From the NCBI RefSeq assembly GCF_014650915.1, contig NZ_BMVW01000019.1, forward strand, positions 1-57,412: a stretch of DNA of 57,412 nt, written 5' to 3'. Positions 7,101-15,105 of this stretch are shown here, in pieces (the first letter of the stretch is position 1; each line of letters starts with the position of its first letter). The position numbers and the translations under genes are program-made. Under the pieces are notes generated by a model, which saw only the letters and a list, made by a program, of their open reading frames with translations, did not search any database and had not been told where the DNA came from. Source of the stretch: Streptomyces poonensis. GTDB lineage: Bacteria > Actinomycetota > Actinomycetes > Streptomycetales > Streptomycetaceae.

Positions 7101-9698
7101 AACATCGCGATGGTCACCACGGCCATCGCCAAGGGCGACCTGACGAAGAAGATCGACATCGACGCGCGCGGGGAGATCCTGGAGCTCAAGACCACGATCA
7201 ACACGATGGTCGACCAGCTCTCGTCCTTCGCCGAGGAGGTCACCCGGGTCGCTCGTGAGGTGGGCACGGAGGGCCAGCTGGGCGGCCAGGCGCGCGTGCG
7301 TGACGTCGACGGCACCTGGCGCGACCTCACCGAGTCGGTGAACGAGATGGCCGGGAACCTGACCCGGCAGGTGCGTGCCATCGCGCGCGTGGCCACCGCG
7401 GTGACCCGCGGCGACCTCAACCTGAAGATCGACGTGGATGCCTCGGGCGAGATCCAGGAGCTTCAGGACTACATCAACAAGATGATCGCCAACCTGCGCG
7501 ACACCACGATCGCCAACAAGGAGCAGGACTGGCTCAAGGGCAATCTCGCCCGGATCTCCGCGCTGATGCAGGGCCGCCGCGACCTGGAGGACGTGGCCTC
7601 GCTGATCATGAGCGAGCTGACGCCCGTGGTCTCCGCGCAGCACGGCGCGTTCTTCCTCGCCCTGCCGCTGGTCGACGGCAAGGACCTCAAGGACCTCGGC
7701 ACCGGGGACGACGACGCGTACGAGCTGCGCATGCTCGGGTCGTACGGCTACTCCATGGGCTCCATGCCGACGTCGTTCCACCCGGGTGAGGGGCTCATCG
7801 GGACGGCCGCCAAGGAGAAGCGCACGATCCTGGTGGCGAACGCGCCGAGCGGCTACCTGAAGATTTCGTCCGGTCTCGGCGAGGCGCCCCCGGCCCAGGT
7901 CATCGTGCTTCCGGTGCTCTTCGAGGGGACCGTGCTCGGCGTCATCGAGCTGGCCTCGTTCACGCCGTTCACGCAGATCCAGAAGGACTTCCTGAACCAG
8001 ATCGCCGAGATGATCGCGACCAGCGTCAACACCATCTCCGTCAATACCAAGACCGAGGTACTGCTGAAGCAGTCCCAGGAGCTCACCGAGCAGCTCCAGC
8101 TGCGGTCGGAGGAGCTGGAGCAGCGGCAGAAGGCCCTGCAGGCGTCCAACGCCGAGCTGGAGGAGAAGGCCGAGCTGCTGGCCCGGCAGAACCGCGACAT
8201 CGAGGTCAAGAACACCGAGATCGAGGAAGCGCGTCAGGTGCTGGAGGAGCGCGCGGAGCAGCTCGCCGTCTCCATGCGCTACAAGAGCGAGTTCCTGGCG
8301 AACATGTCGCACGAGCTGCGCACCCCGCTCAACTCGCTGCTGATCCTCGCCAAGCTGCTCGCCGACAACCCGGAGACGAACCTCACCCCCAAGCAGCTCG
8401 AGTTCGCCGAAACGATCCACGGTGCGGGCTCCGACCTGCTCCAGCTGATCAACGACATCCTCGACCTGTCCAAGGTCGAGGCGGGCAAGATGGACGTCTC
8501 CCCGACGCGCATCGCGCTCGTGCAGCTCGTCGACTACGTGGAGGCCACCTTCCGCCCGCTGACCGCGGAGAAGGGCCTGGACTTCTCGGTGCGGGTCTCG
8601 CCGGAGCTGCCCGCCACGCTGCACACCGACGAGCAGCGTCTGCTGCAGGTGCTGCGGAACCTGCTGTCGAACGCCGTGAAGTTCACCGACACCGGCGCCG
8701 TCGAGCTGGTGATCCGGCCCGCCGGCGCGGACGTGCCCGCGGCCATCCGGGAGCAGCTGCTGGAGGCCGGCTCGCTGCGGGACGCGGACGCCGACCTGAT
8801 CGCGTTCTCCGTCGCCGACACCGGCATCGGTATCGCGGCCAGCAAGATGCGGGTCATCTTCGAGGCCTTCAAACAGGCGGACGGCACCACGAGCCGCAAG
8901 TACGGCGGTACGGGCCTCGGGCTGTCCATCTCGCGGGAGATCGCGCGTCTGCTGGGCGGTGAGATCCACGCCCAGAGCGAGCCCGGCCGCGGTTCCACGT
9001 TCACCCTGTACCTGCCGCTGCACCCGAGCGAGCTGCCGCCGCAGGGGTACACGCAGTCCGCGCCCGCCATGGAGGCCGGCGAACTGGTGGAGGCCGAGGC
9101 GGGGGCGCTCACGCCGTCCGACATCGAGACGCCGGCCGAGGTGAAGTCGTACCAGGCGACGCAGAACGGGCCCGCCGCGCTCTTCAGGCGGCGCCGCAGG
9201 ACACTGCCGGCGGTCGAGCGGCGCGGTACCCAGCAGGCCGCGCCCGCGGCGTCCGCCGGGCAGGAGGAGTGGTCGCCCAACGGCCAGGAGCCGGCTGCCC
9301 AGCCGCGCCGGTCGATCCGCTTCGACAGCGAGAAGGTGCTGATCGTCGACGACGACATCCGCAATGTCTTCGCGCTGACCAGCGTCCTGGAGCAGCACGG
9401 CCTGTCGGTGCTGTACGCGGAGAACGGCCGTGAGGGGATCGAGGTCCTGGAACAGCACGAGGACGTGGCGGTCGTCCTGATGGACATCATGATGCCCGAG
9501 ATGGACGGATATGCCACGACGACGGCGATCCGGCGGATGCCCCAGTTCGCCGGGCTGCCGATCGTCGCGCTGACGGCCAAGGCGATGAAGGGCGACAGGG
9601 AGAAGGCCATCGAGTCGGGCGCCTCCGACTACGTCACCAAGCCGGTGGACCCCGATCATCTGCTCTCCGTGATGGAGCAGTGGATGCGGGGCGAGTGA
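4191..9698 (+). CDS. osaA: OsaA: poly-HAMP hybrid sensor histidine kinase
   Basis: The 1835-residue hybrid kinase has no membrane segment and resembles fungal group III (Nik1/Os-1) osmosensors. A long array of HAMP units (about residues 60-1110, 92-residue period, ten GGQA signatures) is followed by a GAF domain (about 1140-1290), a coiled coil, and HisKA with NMSHELRTP (His about 1374). HATPase motifs come next (NLLSNAVKF, DTGIGI, GTGLGLSI), and a C-terminal receiver has its phospho-acceptor Asp near 1765 in LMDIMMPEMDG. Start GTG 4191 is chosen because GGGAGG lies 7 bases upstream; an in-frame GTG/ATG pair at 4161/4164 lacks a site. OsaA and OsaB are needed for osmoadaptation and normal development in S. 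coelicolor. A His-to-Asp relay to OsaB is the expected pathway. Confidence 0.95.
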   Translation: MESGAAARGTKTRAKGGQSLGSSKRTPRNGTTAVDTASLNRLLAALEAVRDGNFRKRLPVTGDGVMSEIAAVFNEVADRNLHLTGELSRVRRVVGREGKLTERLETGACEGSWAAAIDASNALVDDLARPVSEVGRVLSAVAEGDLSQRMELRALSTDGNGHPLRGEFLKVGRTVNNLVDQLSTFTDEVTRVASEVGTEGKLGGQARVRGMSGSWKDLTDSVNTMAYRLTAQVRDIALVTTAVAKGDLSRKVTVHVAGEMLELKNTVNTMVDQLSSFSSEVTRVAREVGVEGELGGQAQVPGVAGVWKDLTDSVNLMAGNLTAQVRGIAQVTTAVANGDLSRKVTVSARGEVAQLAETINQMTETLRTFADEVTRVANEVGGEGRLGGQANVPGAAGTWKDLTDSVNTVFRNLTTQVRDIAAVTTAVANGDLSQKVTVDVAGEMLELKNTVNTMVDQLSSFGAEVTRVAREIGVEGELGGQAQVPGAAGTWKDLTDSVNTAFRNLTGQVRNIAQVTTAVANGDLSQKVTVDVSGEMLQLKNTVNTMVDQLSSFADQVTRMARDVGTEGRLGGQARVDGVSGTWKELTDSVNFMAGNLTSQVRQIAQVTTAVARGDLSQKIDVDARGEILELKNTINTMVDQLSAFADQVTRVAREVGTEGRLGGQAQVPGVAGVWRDLTDSVNGMAGNLTAQVRNIAQVATAVARGDLSQKIDVDARGEILELKNTLNTMVDQLSNFAEQVTRVAREVGTEGMLGGQAEVQGVSGTWKDLTQSVNGMANNLTMQVRNIAEVTTAVANGDLSKKITVDAKGEILELVTTVNTMVDQLSNFAEQVTRVAREVGTEGQLGGQARVPGVSGIWKDLTDNVNVMANNLTGQVRNISQVATAVANGDLTKKVTVEASGEVAQLADTVNTMVKTLSSFADQVTRVAREVGTDGILGGQARVPGVSGTWKDLTESVNQMASNLTGQVRNIAMVTTAIAKGDLTKKIDIDARGEILELKTTINTMVDQLSSFAEEVTRVAREVGTEGQLGGQARVRDVDGTWRDLTESVNEMAGNLTRQVRAIARVATAVTRGDLNLKIDVDASGEIQELQDYINKMIANLRDTTIANKEQDWLKGNLARISALMQGRRDLEDVASLIMSELTPVVSAQHGAFFLALPLVDGKDLKDLGTGDDDAYELRMLGSYGYSMGSMPTSFHPGEGLIGTAAKEKRTILVANAPSGYLKISSGLGEAPPAQVIVLPVLFEGTVLGVIELASFTPFTQIQKDFLNQIAEMIATSVNTISVNTKTEVLLKQSQELTEQLQLRSEELEQRQKALQASNAELEEKAELLARQNRDIEVKNTEIEEARQVLEERAEQLAVSMRYKSEFLANMSHELRTPLNSLLILAKLLADNPETNLTPKQLEFAETIHGAGSDLLQLINDILDLSKVEAGKMDVSPTRIALVQLVDYVEATFRPLTAEKGLDFSVRVSPELPATLHTDEQRLLQVLRNLLSNAVKFTDTGAVELVIRPAGADVPAAIREQLLEAGSLRDADADLIAFSVADTGIGIAASKMRVIFEAFKQADGTTSRKYGGTGLGLSISREIARLLGGEIHAQSEPGRGSTFTLYLPLHPSELPPQGYTQSAPAMEAGELVEAEAGALTPSDIETPAEVKSYQATQNGPAALFRRRRRTLPAVERRGTQQAAPAASAGQEEWSPNGQEPAAQPRRSIRFDSEKVLIVDDDIRNVFALTSVLEQHGLSVLYAENGREGIEVLEQHEDVAVVLMDIMMPEMDGYATTTAIRRMPQFAGLPIVALTAKAMKGDREKAIESGASDYVTKPVDPDHLLSVMEQWMRGE
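4797..7490 (+). repeat. Tandem 276-bp HAMP-coding repeat array inside osaA
   Basis: The coding signature for GGQA recurs at 4797 and every 276 bases through 7281, ten copies with no indel between them. A degenerate earlier unit lies near 4521. Some adjacent units are nearly identical: 6013-6092 and 6289-6368 match over 80 bases. The period equals 92 codons, about two stacked HAMP modules. Confidence 0.93.
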
Positions 9699-10113
9699 CG
9701 GGTGTGTTCCGGCACACAGGCGCATTCCGGACGGTCCCGAGCGCTGCCGGGCGGGCCTTCGGGCGCCCCGGGAGCGCCCGGATGAAGGGTCGCCGGGCGC
9801 CGGGAACGTATGGCCGAAAGCCGGTCCCGGGGTGGCCGGTTGCCGCCCCTCGGGACAGGCCCGGCATAACTGACTGTGGTGGAAGCCGTGTAGAAGTGCG
9901 GGATTCGGGGAACCTTCTGGTCCCCCGCTACGTTTCTGCTACGTGCACGGTGACATGGCGGTGACAGGGTGTGTCGACAAGCGGGGTACGGCTACGATGA
10001 CCGGCACAAGGACGGGCGGCACAAGGAAGTCGTCCCTTGGGACGGCTCCCGGAAGTGCCGCTCCAGGTCCTGCGGACAGGGGAGGCCCCAAGCCGGGGCG
10101 AGGAGGGCGGGCC
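9699..10113 (+). other. osaA-osaB intergenic region
   Basis: These 415 bp have no credible gene. Frames crossing it lack a ribosome site and homologous content. It probably holds a separate promoter for osaB and possibly a terminator for osaA, though I see no strong hairpin. Confidence 0.5.
9967..9989 (+). promoter_or_regulatory. Possible SigB-type promoter upstream of osaB
   Basis: GGGT (9967-9970) and GGGTAC (9984-9989) resemble the Streptomyces SigB consensus GNNT-N14-16-GGGTAC/T, but the spacing is 13. A downstream TACGAT at about 9992 is an alternative vegetative -10. The element lies about 125 bases before the osaB start. Confidence 0.35.
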
Positions 10114-10797
10114 ATGGTACAGAAGGCCAAGATCCTCCTGGTCGATGACCGGCCGGAGAATCTGCTGGCGCTGGAGGCCATTCTCTCCGCGCTCGATCAG
10201 ACGCTGGTACGGGCATCGTCCGGGGAGGAAGCGCTTAAAGCGCTGCTGACGGACGACTTCGCGGTCATCCTGCTGGACGTCCAGATGCCGGGCATGGACG
10301 GTTTCGAAACGGCCGCGCACATCAAGCGGCGAGAGAGGACCCGGGACATCCCGATCATCTTCCTCACCGCCATCAACCACGGTCCGCACCACACCTTCCG
10401 CGGGTACGCGGCGGGCGCGGTCGACTACATCTCCAAGCCGTTCGACCCCTGGGTGCTGCGCGCCAAGGTCTCCGTCTTCGTCGAGCTGTACATGAAGAAC
10501 TGCCAGCTCAAGGAGCAGGCAGCGCTGCTGCGGCTGCAGCTGGAGGGGGGCGGCAGGCCTGCCGTGGGCGACGGCAAGGAGCCGGCCGGGATCCTCGCCG
10601 AGCTCTCCGCGCGGCTCGCCGCCGTGGAGGAGCAGGCAGAGGCGCTGTCCAAACAGCTGGACGACGAGTCGGCGGACGCCGCGTTGGTGGCCACGGCAGC
10701 CCACCTCGAACGGAAGCTGACGGGGCTGCGCCGCGCACTGGACGCCCTGGAACCGGGCACGGGCAGCGGTGCCGCGTCCGTACCGTCGCAGAACTGA
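10114..10797 (+). CDS. osaB: OsaB: response regulator without DNA-binding domain
   Basis: The 227-residue protein has an N-terminal receiver (about 3-125). It shows the acidic pair in ILLVDDRPEN, the phospho-acceptor Asp55 in ILLDVQMPGMDG, the Thr of FLTAIN and the Lys of YISKPFDPW. The C-terminal half is an Ala/Glu/Leu-rich coiled coil (EELSARLAAVEEQAE-type heptads) and a short tail, with no helix-turn-helix. It is therefore more likely to act by protein contact than by binding DNA. Start ATG 10114 follows AGGAGG by 7 bases. It lies downstream of its cognate kinase osaA on the same strand. In S. coelicolor, osaB mutants fail to develop under osmotic stress and overproduce antibiotics. Confidence 0.95.
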   Translation: MVQKAKILLVDDRPENLLALEAILSALDQTLVRASSGEEALKALLTDDFAVILLDVQMPGMDGFETAAHIKRRERTRDIPIIFLTAINHGPHHTFRGYAAGAVDYISKPFDPWVLRAKVSVFVELYMKNCQLKEQAALLRLQLEGGGRPAVGDGKEPAGILAELSARLAAVEEQAEALSKQLDDESADAALVATAAHLERKLTGLRRALDALEPGTGSGAASVPSQN

Positions 10798-10904
10798 CCG
10801 CGGTAACGACACAGCACCGACAGCGGGACTGGCTCAGCGCCGACGGCGGAACCGCGGAAGAACCCAGCCTCGCCGTCGCGCAGGCGCACCGGCCACTGCG
10901 GGAC

Positions 10905-10936
10905 GCACACGCCGCGCGCCGCACACGCTGCGCGCC
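10905..10936 (+). repeat. 16-bp tandem direct repeat
   Basis: GCACACGCCGCGCGCC (10905-10920) is followed immediately by GCACACGCTGCGCGCC (10921-10936), a single mismatch, in the osaB-ftsK gap. No function is evident. Confidence 0.7.
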
Positions 10937-11083
10937 GCGTTGCGCCAAGCGGCGTAAGCCCTGTGAGGGTGAGTCAAGGGCCCTAGGTGCCGCGTCAGTT
11001 TCCCGTATCCCCAGAGCCGACACGAACGGGTGAAGCAGTGGGCACGCGTGTCCGTTGTGGTCTTCACCGGTAATCTCGCCCTC

Positions 11084-13816
11084 ATGGCCTCACGTCAGTC
11101 CGCCGCCAAGAAGGCGCCCGCCAAGAAAGCGGCCGCTCCCGCGAAGGCTCCGGCGAAGAAGGCCCCCGCGAAGAGGACCGCCGCGAAGAAGGCGCCCGCC
11201 AAGAAGGCCGCGGCGAAGAAGGCGGCTCCGAAGCAGCCGGCACCCAGTCCGACCGGGGGCGTGTACCGGCTCGTACGCGCCGTATGGCTCGGTGCCGCGC
11301 ATGCCGTCGGCGCCGTGTTCCGGGGCATAGGGCAGGGCGCGCGGAATCTCGATCCGGCGCACCGTAAGGACGGCGTCGCGCTGCTGCTGCTCGCTCTCGC
11401 GCTGATCGTCGCCGCCGGCACCTGGTCCAGCCTGCAGGGCCCGGTCGGCGACCTCGTCGAGATGCTCGTCACCGGGACCTTCGGCCGGCTCGACCTGCTC
11501 GTGCCGATCCTCCTCGGGGTCATCGCCGTACGGTTCATCCGCCATCCCGAGAAGCCCGAGGCCAACGGGCGCATCGTCATCGGTCTGTCCGCCCTCGTCA
11601 TCGGCGTGCTCGGACAGGTGCACATCGCGTGCGGGTCGCCCGCGCGCAGCGACGGCATACAGGGGATACAGGACGCCGGCGGCCTCATCGGCTGGGGCGT
11701 GGCGACTCCGCTGACGTTCACCATGGGCGAGGTGCTCGCCGTACCGCTGCTCGTGCTGCTCACGGTCTTCGGGCTGCTCGTCGTCACGGCGACCCCGGTG
11801 AACGCCATCCCGCAACGGCTGCGGCTGCTCGGCCAGAAGCTCGGCATCGTGCAGGAGGACGCCGGCCGGAACCTCACCGAGGACGACGAGCGGTACGAGG
11901 AGCAGTGGCGCGAGGCGTTGCCCGCGCGCTCCCGCCGCCGCGGTACCGGCCCGCAGGCGTACGACCCCGACGACGCCGAGCAGGAGGCGCTCTCCAAGCG
12001 CCGTGGACGGTCCCGGCGCTCCGGGGCGTCGCAGCCCGACCCGAACCGCCCGAAGGGCCCTGTGGACGTCGCCGCGGCCGCCGCCGCCGAGCTCGACGGC
12101 GCCGTGCTGCACGGCATGCCGCCCTCGCCGCTCGTCGCCGACCTCACCCAGGGCGTCACCGCCGAGCGCACCGGGCGCGAGGAGACGACGCCCGTACCGG
12201 CGGCGCGCTCCAACGAGCCCCGGCCGCCCGCCAAGGCGCCCCAGGAGGAGCAGTCGAGCGCCGGGGTCCCGGACCTCACCAAGGCTCCCCCCGAGGCGCC
12301 TCGCGACCTGCCCGCGCGCGCGGAGCAGCTCCAGCTCTCCGGCGACATCACCTACGCGCTGCCGTCCCTGGACCTGCTGGAGCGCGGGGGCCCCGGCAAG
12401 GCGCGCAGCGCGGCCAACGACGCCGTCGTCGACTCGCTCACCACCGTCTTCACCGAGTTCAAGGTGGACGCCCGGGTCACCGGCTTCACCCGCGGCCCGA
12501 CGGTCACCCGGTACGAGGTCGAGCTCGGCCCGGCCGTGAAGGTCGAGCGGATCACGGCGCTCACCAAGAACATCGCGTATGCCGTCGCCAGTCCCGACGT
12601 GCGGATCATCAGCCCCATCCCCGGCAAGTCCGCGGTCGGCATCGAGATCCCCAACACCGACCGCGAGATGGTCAACCTCGGCGACGTGCTGCGGCTCGCG
12701 GAGTCCGCGGAGGACGACGACCCGATGCTGGTCGCGTTCGGCAAGGACGTCGAGGGCGGCTACGTCATGCACTCGCTGGCGAAGATGCCGCACATGCTGG
12801 TCGCAGGCGCCACCGGCTCCGGCAAGTCGTCCTGCATCAACTGCCTGATCACCTCGGTCATGATGCGGGCGACACCCGAGGACGTCCGGATGATCCTGGT
12901 CGACCCCAAGCGGGTCGAGCTGACCGCGTACGAGGGCATCCCGCACCTGATCACGCCCATCATCACCAACCCGAAGCGGGCCGCCGAGGCGCTCCAGTGG
13001 GTCGTACGGGAGATGGACCTCAGGTACGACGACCTGGCGGCCTACGGCTACCGGCACATCGACGACTTCAACCGCGCGGTGCGCGAGGGCAAGGTCACGC
13101 CGCCGGAGGGCAGCGAGCGCGAGCTCCAGCCGTATCCGTACCTCCTGGTGATCGTCGACGAGCTGGCCGACCTGATGATGGTGGCGCCCCGGGACGTCGA
13201 GGACGCGATCGTGCGCATCACGCAGCTCGCGCGCGCGGCCGGTATCCATCTGGTGCTCGCCACGCAGCGGCCGTCCGTGGATGTCGTCACCGGCCTGATC
13301 AAGGCGAACGTGCCGTCCCGGCTCGCCTTCGCCACCTCCTCGCTCGCCGACTCGCGGGTCATCCTGGACCAGCCCGGCGCCGAGAAGCTGATCGGTAAGG
13401 GCGACGGGCTGTTCCTGCCGATGGGCGCGAACAAGCCGACCCGTATGCAGGGCGCGTTCGTGACCGAGGAAGAGGTCGCGGCCGTCGTCCGGCACTGCAA
13501 GGACCAGATGACGCCCGTCTTCCGGGACGACGTCGTGGTCGGCACCAAGCAGAAGAAGGAGATCGACGAGGACATCGGCGACGACCTCGACCTGCTGTGC
13601 CAGGCGGCCGAGCTGGTCGTCTCCACGCAGTTCGGCTCCACCTCGATGCTCCAGCGCAAGCTGCGCGTGGGCTTCGCCAAGGCGGGGCGGCTGATGGACC
13701 TGATGGAGTCACGGGGCATCGTGGGTCCCAGCGAGGGCTCCAAGGCGCGGGACGTGCTGATCAAGCCCGATGACCTGGACGGTGTGCTGGCGACGCTCCG
13801 TGGGGAGGATTCCTAG
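11084..13816 (+). CDS. ftsK: DNA translocase FtsK
   Basis: This 910-residue FtsK/SpoIIIE translocase pumps chromosomal DNA through closing septa, notably the sporulation septa of aerial hyphae. The N-terminus is Lys/Ala/Pro-rich (AAKKAPAKKA-type repeats, residues about 5-50), reminiscent of histone H1-like tails. It is followed by about four membrane segments (about 95-250) and a charged linker. The motor has Walker A AGATGSGKSS (about 575), Walker B LLVIVDELADLMM (about 687) and a C-terminal winged-helix gamma domain (about 836-905, TSMLQRKLRVGFAKAGRLMD) that reads orienting DNA motifs. ATG 11084 has no ribosome site, but TAATCT (11071-11076) sits 7 bases upstream, so the mRNA is probably leaderless. 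An in-frame GTG at 11030 is less likely. It heads the plus-strand run to clgR. Confidence 0.95.
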   Translation: MASRQSAAKKAPAKKAAAPAKAPAKKAPAKRTAAKKAPAKKAAAKKAAPKQPAPSPTGGVYRLVRAVWLGAAHAVGAVFRGIGQGARNLDPAHRKDGVALLLLALALIVAAGTWSSLQGPVGDLVEMLVTGTFGRLDLLVPILLGVIAVRFIRHPEKPEANGRIVIGLSALVIGVLGQVHIACGSPARSDGIQGIQDAGGLIGWGVATPLTFTMGEVLAVPLLVLLTVFGLLVVTATPVNAIPQRLRLLGQKLGIVQEDAGRNLTEDDERYEEQWREALPARSRRRGTGPQAYDPDDAEQEALSKRRGRSRRSGASQPDPNRPKGPVDVAAAAAAELDGAVLHGMPPSPLVADLTQGVTAERTGREETTPVPAARSNEPRPPAKAPQEEQSSAGVPDLTKAPPEAPRDLPARAEQLQLSGDITYALPSLDLLERGGPGKARSAANDAVVDSLTTVFTEFKVDARVTGFTRGPTVTRYEVELGPAVKVERITALTKNIAYAVASPDVRIISPIPGKSAVGIEIPNTDREMVNLGDVLRLAESAEDDDPMLVAFGKDVEGGYVMHSLAKMPHMLVAGATGSGKSSCINCLITSVMMRATPEDVRMILVDPKRVELTAYEGIPHLITPIITNPKRAAEALQWVVREMDLRYDDLAAYGYRHIDDFNRAVREGKVTPPEGSERELQPYPYLLVIVDELADLMMVAPRDVEDAIVRITQLARAAGIHLVLATQRPSVDVVTGLIKANVPSRLAFATSSLADSRVILDQPGAEKLIGKGDGLFLPMGANKPTRMQGAFVTEEEVAAVVRHCKDQMTPVFRDDVVVGTKQKKEIDEDIGDDLDLLCQAAELVVSTQFGSTSMLQRKLRVGFAKAGRLMDLMESRGIVGPSEGSKARDVLIKPDDLDGVLATLRGEDS

Positions 13817-13940
13817 AGGGGGCCGGTCGTCGGCCGGTTCCGCACGCGTACGTGGACCGCGGGCGGGTAGGCGAATGTGACTCACCCGTGAGGAACCGGT
13901 GGGCAACCGTTTCCCTCCGGCGTACGTCAAGTTGAGGGAG

Positions 13941-13956
13941 GGGACACTACTGTCCC
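13941..13956. promoter_or_regulatory. Inverted repeat upstream of the rodZ-like gene
   Basis: GGGACA-CTAC-TGTCCC is a perfect 6-bp inverted repeat in the 264-bp gap after ftsK. It could be a protein-binding site or a weak hairpin. Confidence 0.35.
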
Positions 13957-14007
13957 ACCTTCAGGATGTCCGGCCATTCTGATGGCGTACAAAGTCCTAC
14001 CGCCCGG

Positions 14008-14038
14008 TTGCCCCACCCTTTTGCACCCCCCCTAGACT
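14008..14038 (+). promoter_or_regulatory. Possible promoter of the rodZ-like gene
   Basis: TTGCCC (14008-14013) and TAGACT (14033-14038) are separated by 19 bases, about 43 bases before the chosen start. The -10 fits well; the -35 is partial and the spacing is at the long end. Confidence 0.4.
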
Positions 14039-14080
14039 GAACCTCCAGCACAGGTGGCTACACCCTCGAAAGGCGCCCCC

Positions 14081-14941
14081 GTGTCCATCGGCAATCCCTC
14101 TGACGGCAACTCCCCTGAAGACGAGCGTCCGTTCGAAAATGAGCAGGACGACCACGAGGCGGAACGCCCCTCGATCGGACGCGCCCTGCAGCAGGCGCGC
14201 CTCGCGGCCGGGCTGACCGTCGATGACATCACCAACGCCACCCGGGTACGCATTGCCATCGTGCACGCGATCGAACAGGACGACTTCGCCCCCTGCGGCG
14301 GCAACGTCTACGCGCGCGGGCACATCCGCACCCTCGCGCGCGCGGTGCACATCGACCCCGAGCCACTGCTCGCCCAGTACGAGGCCGAACACGGCGGACG
14401 GCCCGCGCCCACTCCGGCGGCCCCGCTCTTCGAGGCGGAGCGGATCCGTCCCGAGCGCCGCGGCCCCAACTGGACCGCCGCCATGGTGGCCGCCATCGTC
14501 GCGGTGATCGGCTTCGTCGGCTTCACCCTGTTCGGCGGCGACGACGGGGACGGCGGCAGGACACAGGTCGCCGAGGGATCCACGCCGACGGCGAGCAAGC
14601 CCGCCACGTCCACGCCGAAGACCGAGAAGCCCGAGACGGAGCCGGAGCCGTCGGACAGCGCCATCGCGGCCGCGCCCCGCGACAAGGTGACCGTCCAGGT
14701 GAGCGCCGTCGACGGCCGCAGCTGGATCTCCGCCAAGGACCACAACGGCCGGCTGCTGTTCGACGGGCTGATGGAGCAGGGCGACTCCAAGACCTTCCAG
14801 GACCAGCAGAAGATCGATCTTGTCCTCGGCGACGCGGGCGCGATCCAGCTGTACGTCAACGGGAAGAAGATCGAGGACGAATTCCGAGCGGGTGCCGTCG
14901 AGCGCCTGACGTACACCAAGGGAGACCCCGAGGCCGGATAG
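14081..14941 (+). CDS. RodZ-like membrane protein with N-terminal HTH
   Basis: The 286-residue protein has a cytoplasmic Xre-type helix-turn-helix (about 25-95, SIGRALQQARLAAGLTVDDI then YARGHIRTLARAV). A single membrane segment follows (about 130-152), then a Thr/Pro/Glu-rich linker and a C-terminal DUF4115/RodZ-type beta domain (about 200-286). RodZ couples the cell-shape cytoskeleton to the envelope in rods; its role in mycelial actinomycetes is less clear. Start GTG 14081 has GAAAGG 7 bases upstream; a GTG at 14054 would add nine residues. It lies between ftsK and rimO, a position kept in many actinobacteria. Confidence 0.82.
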   Translation: MSIGNPSDGNSPEDERPFENEQDDHEAERPSIGRALQQARLAAGLTVDDITNATRVRIAIVHAIEQDDFAPCGGNVYARGHIRTLARAVHIDPEPLLAQYEAEHGGRPAPTPAAPLFEAERIRPERRGPNWTAAMVAAIVAVIGFVGFTLFGGDDGDGGRTQVAEGSTPTASKPATSTPKTEKPETEPEPSDSAIAAAPRDKVTVQVSAVDGRSWISAKDHNGRLLFDGLMEQGDSKTFQDQQKIDLVLGDAGAIQLYVNGKKIEDEFRAGAVERLTYTKGDPEAG

Positions 14942-15037
14942 GCCTCGTGCCGGGAGACGGCCCGACGACCTGGTGGACAGGGGGACGGCCGGACGACCCG
15001 ACGCGCACGGACGCCGCACAGGATCGGACAGGGGGCA

Positions 15038-15065
15038 CGGGGTTGGCCGGGATCGGCCAACCCCG
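15038..15065 (+). terminator. Hairpin between the rodZ-like gene and rimO
   Basis: A perfect 12-bp stem (15038-15049 with 15054-15065) with a GGAT loop and no T-tract, a common Streptomyces terminator form. It ends 40 bases before the rimO start and probably closes the upstream transcript. Confidence 0.7.
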
Positions 15066-15105
15066 TCGACATGGGCCGTCAGTGGGACGAAGTACTCTTG
15101 AGCCC

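Noticed and set aside
5211..9725. 1500-codon minus-strand open frame opposite osaA
   Set aside because: It mirrors the HAMP repeats as LGEVGQLVHHRVDG-type artefacts and has no independent homology or ribosome site.
11090..13495. 800-codon minus-strand frame opposite ftsK
   Set aside because: Antisense open frame caused by codon bias; ftsK motifs are unambiguous on the plus strand.
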